64,000 nt of DNA from Phialocephala subalpina. Lineage: Eukaryota > Ascomycota > Leotiomycetes > Helotiales > Mollisiaceae. Every line of letters starts with the position of its first letter. Position 1 is the first letter of the stretch. Made by a program: the position numbers and the translations under genes. Positions 58,729 through 64,000 of the stretch are shown here, piece by piece. The stretch lies in contig FJOG01000015.1 of the NCBI GenBank assembly GCA_900073065.1, positions 1,461,860 to 1,525,859 on the forward strand, written 5' to 3'. The notes beneath the pieces were generated by a model. It was given only the letters and a program-made list of their open reading frames with translations. It ran no database searches and was not told where the DNA came from.

Positions 58729-59679
58729 TTACATGTTTAGAGGAGCCATCTTACGGCGTGTTTTTAAGGCCAACCGCTTTATTTTTGCTTAGCGCCGCCT
58801 CTGCTTATAACGCTGTGCTCGTGCTTAAGGCCGTACTCTATACCGTCGATCGTAAGCCTTCCTCTGCTTTCGAGCGCGAGTATCGATTGTAATGCGATCG
58901 TGGAGGAATTTATATCGCCGGTTCAAGTACTTATACTGCTTTTCCTTCACTGATCTAGCACTTTGTTGGGTGATATGCGTTTGCTAATTGCCGGGACTCG
59001 GATTCTCTAAGCCAATTAAGTACTAAGGACGTGATGGCGACTAGTAGAGGCGTTTTTGCAAGGCGTTGCGGATCGTGGGACTAATCTTACTACGACGACT
59101 TGTGAGTATAAACTCTTGCAAATCCCGGATCTTTAATAAGTTCTATACTCTCGGGGCGTTTAAATCAAATGGCGGGGTATATAGAGTAACGTGGATTTGT
59201 AGTCGTCGTAGGCGTATGCGATTAATGTTGGCCACTAAAAGCTCAAAGGCCTCGTATGCGTAGCGAACGCTATATTCCCAATTGGAAACGGCCTAGTCGT
59301 CTCGGTAAATAATCCGCACGTATGTGATGTGAGCTAGGCATTGGCTTAAGCGTCCCGGGCCGTTAGTAAAGAACTTTAGCATGGTTTGCAAGTCTAGGAA
59401 GTCGAGGGCCTCTCTAATTAATGGTGGTGGGCGTTTGCCAATGCCGAAAGCGGTGCAGGGTTATTGGCGGCGGTAGTCGAGGTAGGCTTGTCGCAAAGCC
59501 TTTGAGACGCGTGCAATGGGAGTATACTCGGTAGCTAGATAGTCTTGAGGGAATAGGCTGGGGTCGGTGTGGTCGATAATTAAGCGATTTATCTCGGTAG
59601 GCAATTGGGTAGTACGAGTATAGAAAGAAGTAAATAGTTGTTGGGTGGGTAGTGTAATTATTGCGAGTGTATATCTCAA
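58729..59679 (-). pseudogene. F-box-like RIP-degenerate ORF
   Basis: One minus-strand frame of 317 codons stays in register from 59679 to TAA at 58729-58731 but contains about eight internal TAA/TAG codons. The N-terminal part reads LPTEINRLIIDHTDPSLFPQ, then YTPIARVSKALRQAYLDYRR, an F-box-like start as in many fungal F-box proteins. Then come LIREALDFLDLQTMLKFFTN, a central LRRLQIHVTLYTPPFDLNAP, and a basic C-terminus rich in Arg/Lys/Gln (RARKQRKAYDRRYRVRP, KQRRR). The original ATG is not visible at the 5' end. F-box proteins recruit substrates to SCF ubiquitin ligases; this copy cannot be translated. The F-box call rests on the short N-terminal segment only. Confidence 0.5.
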
Positions 59680-60373
59680 TGCTTTAGTAAGAATTGGAGA
59701 GAGAGAAAGTATAATTATAAAAGTTGGGAGGGGCTTTAAAGTGGGTTTAAATTAATAGGTTAAGTTACATTAAAGCGCATTGCTTTTGAAGTGCCGACTA
59801 ATAATTGATTAAAGATATCTTTTTCTAAGCGAGTGAAAATTTGTATGTAAATTGTATAGGAAACTTCATAATTATAGAATTATTATTTAAAAAGAGTTAC
59901 TATTTATAATTTATAGTTATATTATTTGCAACTAATTAAAATATAGACTTTTAATACTTTTCAAAGTAAATACTAGCCAAAATATTATATAAAAACGTTA
60001 TGAAAAAGGAAAAGAAATAAAATAAATAAATAAGAATAATAAATAAACGAAAAATATTAAAATTTAAACTTATATAAAAACGTGATTATACTCGTGCTAT
60101 TTATTTTATATCGGTAGTAGTAGTAAAAGTTATATATATAAAGTGTTTTTCTTACGAGCGCTTATTATAAACTTCGAAGGGTATTCCCAACTTCAAATGA
60201 TTGGTAGGGACTACTAAGGGCCATATAAATCAATGCAGCCCGTATAATGCATCGCTGGTGGGGTGCTCGGTATTAGGGCCCAATGCCGCTAGTAGAGTCA
60301 CGTGAGGGCGAGCGCTAAGCGCGAATGGTATTGGGGCCCAATACCGAATTCCACTCCACATAACGCGTTTAAT
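59680..60373. other. AT-rich spacer between divergent degenerate ORFs
   Basis: About 690 bp. The left 450 bp are strongly AT-rich. At 60253-60350 the phrase GGTATTAGGGCCCAATNCC / GGTATTGGGGCCCAATACC occurs as two nearby copies (60269-60286 and 60328-60346), and GTATTAAGGCCCAATACC recurs at 62500-62517. It is probably a repeat-family signature. Confidence 0.45.
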
Positions 60374-62338
60374 ATGGACGATTAGCGCCCCGCAGATATC
60401 CCGTCCGAATTGGACTATTTGATTTAGTTGAATGTTGCGTATCGAGTGCTTATTTGCCCGTATAATCAGTGCCGCAAGGCCGTTTAGCTCGGCGCGTTCC
60501 GTGAGCATTTACGCGTCCAGCATTAAACCCCGTTATATAACCGCGAACGAGTGTAAAAATATATCAACGGATTCAATTGGGATTATGATTTTTCGACTAT
60601 CTAATTGCTTAAGGAAAGGTCTAGGCCGCAACTAATTATCCCCGTGATCGACGGGCTCCAATGCCGAACGTACTTATTAGAGTTTAGTAGCCGCCTATTT
60701 ACATCGATAAGCTAGAAGCGTATAAGGGTGCATAGGAATAAGGATCACAAGTAGAAGAGGGTAGAAGACAATAAGTTGTTTCGGAAGGTGCGACTATAGT
60801 CATAGTTTCAAGATTATCGACAGCGGTATTGGGTAGTGGATAAGAGTGAGAAGGGGGATGGTAGTGAAAATGGCCGTGAGGATATTAGAATTGGAGAGAA
60901 AGAGAACCGTACAAGCGGTTTAAAATTGAGAGAAGACGAGGGTATTATCGATGCTAGCACCGATATAGAGAATGATGAGGTTGAGGGGATCGGCGTAATT
61001 GAAACTAGAGATGAAGAAGTTACCGGAGCAATTGTTAATGAGGTTATTAAAGTGGTTATTAACGAAAGTGTTAATAATGAGATTAGCGAAGAAATTGTTA
61101 ATAATGAGGAAGTGTTTAGTGCGTTCGACGACAGTGGGGATAAAGATTACAAAGAGAGCAGTGAGGATGGTGTAAAAGACGGCGAAAGAAGTTCAAGCGA
61201 GGTTGAGGTTAATAAGAGTGATAACGAGGAGTATAAGAGTAATGGAGTGGTAGATGATAACGAGGAAAAAGGATTAAGTGAGGTTGATATTGATTAGAGT
61301 GATAATAGTATTCAAAGTAGTAAAGTGGTAAATAATGGCGAAAAAGAAGTAATTGCGATTCGGCCCGTTGAGAGTAGGGATAGCAATCCCAGCCGAAAGT
61401 GGAAGGCCAAGAAGCGGAAAATGCAGTCCGAATTTGAAGATAGTGGAGTAGTAGACATTGATTCCGAGGATAATATATATCGGAATTCTAGTCCAGCGAT
61501 TAGGGAAAGGAGGCGAAGGGTCACAAAGCGGCAAAAGAGGATACCGAGGTTTAATAATAGTGGAGTGGTCATAAGAAGCAATCAAAGTGACGATGTAGTA
61601 CGTTCTAGTAGCCCGGATAACGGTATTATCCCGCCAAACAGCCCACCCGTTTTAGATAGGATAATTGGGAATAGATTAAGAGGTGTCGATAACACGTTGA
61701 GATTTCCGGAGCCTAATACCGTGGTCAGGGTCGTGCAATATAACGATAATAACGGGAACGACGTCCCATTTCAACCCGAGGTTGAATATCCATATCGTGG
61801 AATAGTGCAATAAAAGTTGGACTAATTGAGGAAACGGTTAGAGACGTGGTATCGAACGTGCCCGGCGTATTATTTAACCGGGGATTTCGGGGGCGAGGTA
61901 CATTATATAAGGGATTGTTGGCGGCGTTACACGGTTGAGATCATAGAGTAAACGGTTATTATACAACAGTATATCGAGGAGTTTAGGGGTTTTTAGAGTC
62001 GGGGAAGTTGTTCGTAATGTGGCGTCCCACGGGCCATTTGCCAGAGGTAGCACGTCCAAGCAAATGGAGGTTAGGAAGACGTACCGGGATAGCAATGTTA
62101 ATACTAGGGGATGTTAATCCCGGCCGTAGTAACGATATTGATAGACGGGTGTAATGAAGGGTGGGAGGTGATAAGGAGTTGGATAGATCGGGACGGGGTT
62201 ATGCCGACCCGGTAGACGGAAGTATTCGAGTAGTTCCGATAAAAGAAGTAGTGGGACGATATAAAAGTGGAAATAGCGCGGATCGTCCGAGTATTTTACA
62301 TATTAATAAACAAGAATCGAGGGGTTAATAAGATATAA
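60374..62338 (+). pseudogene. OrsD-type zinc-finger protein with acidic centre and Cys-rich C-terminus, RIP-degenerate
   Basis: From ATG at 60374 (MDD-stop-RPADIPSELDYLI) a single frame runs 655 codons to TAA at 62336-62338 without indels but with many TAG/TAA. The N-terminal 150 residues match the OrsD pattern (PF12013, formerly DUF3505): VAYRVLICPYNQCRKAV, LGAFREHLRVQH, IIPVIDGLQCRTY, SWKRIRVHRNKDHK (read through one TAG), KLFRKVRL and FQDYRQRYWVVDKSE. A very acidic low-complexity centre of about 300 residues follows (60836-61690, almost free of stops). The C-terminal part is LETWYRTCPAYYLTGDFGGE, IRDCWRRYTVEIIE, CGVPRAICQR, MLIPAVVTILIDGCNEGWEV: a Cys/Trp-rich module I associate with repeat-borne fungal proteins, some fused to RecQ-like helicases. 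No helicase motif is present here. Assigned by pattern memory; the frame is seen directly. Confidence 0.65.
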
Positions 62339-62830
62339 ATAAGTATAGTTCCGAGGATTGTAAGTATTTATTAGAATATTCTAAAGATCGAACCCAATTG
62401 TAGTAATATTAAATCTAATATATTATATTAAAAGAAGTATCGAAAATATTAGATGTAATAAATTAGCCTTAAACCCGTTTGAAGGCATAATATCGATTAG
62501 TATTAAGGCCCAATACCAAATGGTCGGGTCACGTGTATAATAGTATCGGGGCCTCTACATGAGGCGGGCTCCGATTTGACTCAAATCGGCGTCCAAATAC
62601 GGTAAGCGCAACGGAATAGGCTTAGCGGGAGCACTCAAATCGGAACTCAAATCGACAAGCGGTAAAAAGCTACAACTTTATAAGAACGTCAGGCTTTACT
62701 ATACTACTAATACACAGCATTAATTAAGTAGAGATCTTAGTGCTAAATATCTAATATACTAAATATAAGTAAATTGAAGGGGGTCTAAGGTTGGCTTGGG
62801 GTATGTTAGTTGATTTGGGTTGCTAAATAA
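62339..62830. other. Spacer between tandem OrsD-like ORFs
   Basis: About 490 bp, AT-rich at the left. It contains GTATTAAGGCCCAATACC (62500-62517), shared with the spacer at 60.3 kb, and repeats of the type CTCAAATCGG (62581, 62636 area). The promoter of the next ORF would have been here. Confidence 0.45.
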
Positions 62831-64000
62831 GCAACTATTCAATGGGATAGTAAATAGGACCGCGACGATTAAAACGATGATACGTTTAAATATAATGCAG
62901 AATATAGAGTCTTATTTTGTACTTCGCATTACACGGGAATTCGGGGATTGGATACTTATCTCCGTAAGTAGTATAGTCTTGGGAAAGAGAGACGGAAGCC
63001 AGTGTTTGCAAAGTATGGATATTTGCTATTATAGTATTTAAAGGATATAGAATTGCTAGAACCCGGTGGACCACTATTTGCAGTACTAAAGAAACCATTA
63101 AATGGATTTTAATGCGACGATTATGAGCAGTTTGTAGTGTTAAAAGACTCGATCTAAAAACACTGTAAAAACTATAGATGGTTTTAGTTAAAATAAGACT
63201 CGGTGCATTGGAAAATGGTGAAGGTGTAAACGTTTTTTAGGATTAGATTTTAACGATATTTTATTGTGAAATGCTAAGAGGAGGCTTCCCCGTAAGTAGA
63301 AGTAGTAGATAACGATAACGACGAAAATACCGTAGTTCGGGACCAATTACTACGCGAATTCAACGAAATAAACGAGCGGGACATAAAACGGCTTGAAATT
63401 GTAGATTTTAAGACTAAAAAAAGCGATAATATTAATTAGTGGAACTTTGTGCAATGGCGACCGCACTTTGGTAGTCGCAATATTAAGCGTATTGCTTATG
63501 CTAGTAAGTTGCCGGACCGGAAAGACAAGCAGTTCTAACGCGTGAGCGAAATCGTCGATATAATAATCAAGCGTGCCGTAAATGGGCTAAGCAGTTTGCA
63601 CGACGATACTCTATATTGGCTGCGAACGGCGAACTCGATTGAGAAGGTTGAGAACCGGCTTATAGTGCGGTTGTAGAACGAAGACAACTTAGACCGGTAT
63701 ATTGCTTATCTTCGTCGTTTTGCTTGCTATTTGTTACGAGTATACGTAGCGCAAAAAGAAAAGGAGAACTATAAACGTAATAAAAGTGAGAACGGGGATA
63801 AAGGGTTAGTAGACGATAATGAAAAAATTATTATAAACGACGTTAAAGAAAATGAAAAAGGGGATAAGACTTAAGAGGCTAATAATAATAGAAAGCTTAA
63901 TATGATGAAAGATTATTGTAAATTGACAAAATTCAACTTAAAACAAAAACAATTATTGCAAAATATACTCGAGTCATTAGAATCCGGAGAAAACGAGGAC
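62831..64000 (+). pseudogene. Second OrsD-type protein, RIP-degenerate, runs off the window
   Basis: One frame is readable from about 62831 to the right edge. It reads ATIQWDSK, then EYRVLFCTSHYTGIRGLDTY, LRK-stop-YSLGKERRKPVF, GGPLFAVLKKPLNGFQCDDY, EQFVVLKDSI-stop-KHCKNY, HWKMVK, FFRIRF-stop-RYFIVKC. This follows the OrsD consensus (first finger C..C...HLR..H, second finger C..C...HC..H) closely. At expected ligand positions Tyr codons TAT stand where His or Cys is expected, one C>T or G>A step away. Downstream are REFNEINERDIKRLEIVDFK, LRTANSIEKVENRLIVRL and LDRYIAYLRRFACYLLRVYV, typical of the region after OrsD in large fungal repeat proteins. Stops are TAG/TAA only. The 3' part, possibly a helicase, lies outside. 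Confidence 0.62.

Noticed and set aside
61274..61585. Minus-strand ORFs over the acidic region
   Set aside because: They are shadows of the plus-strand OrsD-like ORF, whose frame is continuous on both sides.
1..64000. CRISPR arrays, bacterial operons, tRNA or rRNA genes
   Set aside because: I saw no regularly spaced repeats of CRISPR type, the sequence is eukaryotic with introns, and no tRNA or rRNA signature was noticed by eye. A tRNA scan would settle the last point.

Overview
The window is a piece of the nuclear genome of a filamentous ascomycete (Pezizomycotina). The evidence is the short GT-AG introns of about 42-90 nt, the families present (HET, a STAND NTPase with ankyrin repeats, Clr5, DHA2-type MFS, S28 peptidase, pectate lyase, P450s), and the alternation of balanced-GC gene islands with AT-rich blocks. 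In those blocks, open frames are riddled with TAG/TAA codons that look like converted Trp and Gln codons, the footprint of repeat-induced point mutation (RIP). A Leotiomycetes- or Dothideomycetes-like plant-associated fungus is plausible, but the species cannot be fixed from the sequence.

Left half (0-24 kb): the 3' end of a membrane protein gene; a five-exon DHA2-type drug/H+ antiporter; a secreted S28 serine peptidase; a NACHT-ankyrin STAND (NLR-like) gene enclosed by inverted repeats; a HET-domain pseudogene; a Ty3/gypsy scrap; a secreted subtilase with a PA-like insert; a small conserved-looking ORF; a frameshifted P450; and a secreted pectate lyase. The secreted hydrolases suggest growth on plant material. 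The STAND and HET genes belong to the non-self recognition repertoire of fungi.

Middle (24-51 kb): an AT-rich RIP block; a broken gene at 26.3-27.4 kb; a large Clr5-ankyrin protein assembled here from four exons; a 100-nt near-perfect hairpin; several small or unrecognised genes, two of them probably secreted; a pseudogene with two in-frame nonsense codons; a molybdenum-cofactor-sulfurase-like enzyme lacking a MOSC domain; a seven-exon sugar transporter; a membrane-anchored ankyrin protein; and the C-terminal part of a second P450.

Right end (51-64 kb): no intact gene is visible, but the block is not featureless. Read in a single frame each, it holds a 1,447-codon ORF at 52.8-57.2 kb, a minus-strand F-box-like ORF at 58.7-59.7 kb, and two same-strand ORFs with OrsD-type (PF12013, formerly DUF3505) zinc-finger modules at 60.4-62.3 kb and 62.8 kb to the edge. 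All are full of TAG/TAA stops and nearly free of indels. Conserved His and Cys codons appear changed to Tyr in the C>T/G>A direction. This looks like a RIP-silenced, possibly subtelomeric, repeat cluster.

The most interesting structure in the left half is the candidate mobile unit at 6090-10256: matching inverted ends, a possible TTGT target duplication, and an NLR-like gene as its only visible cargo.
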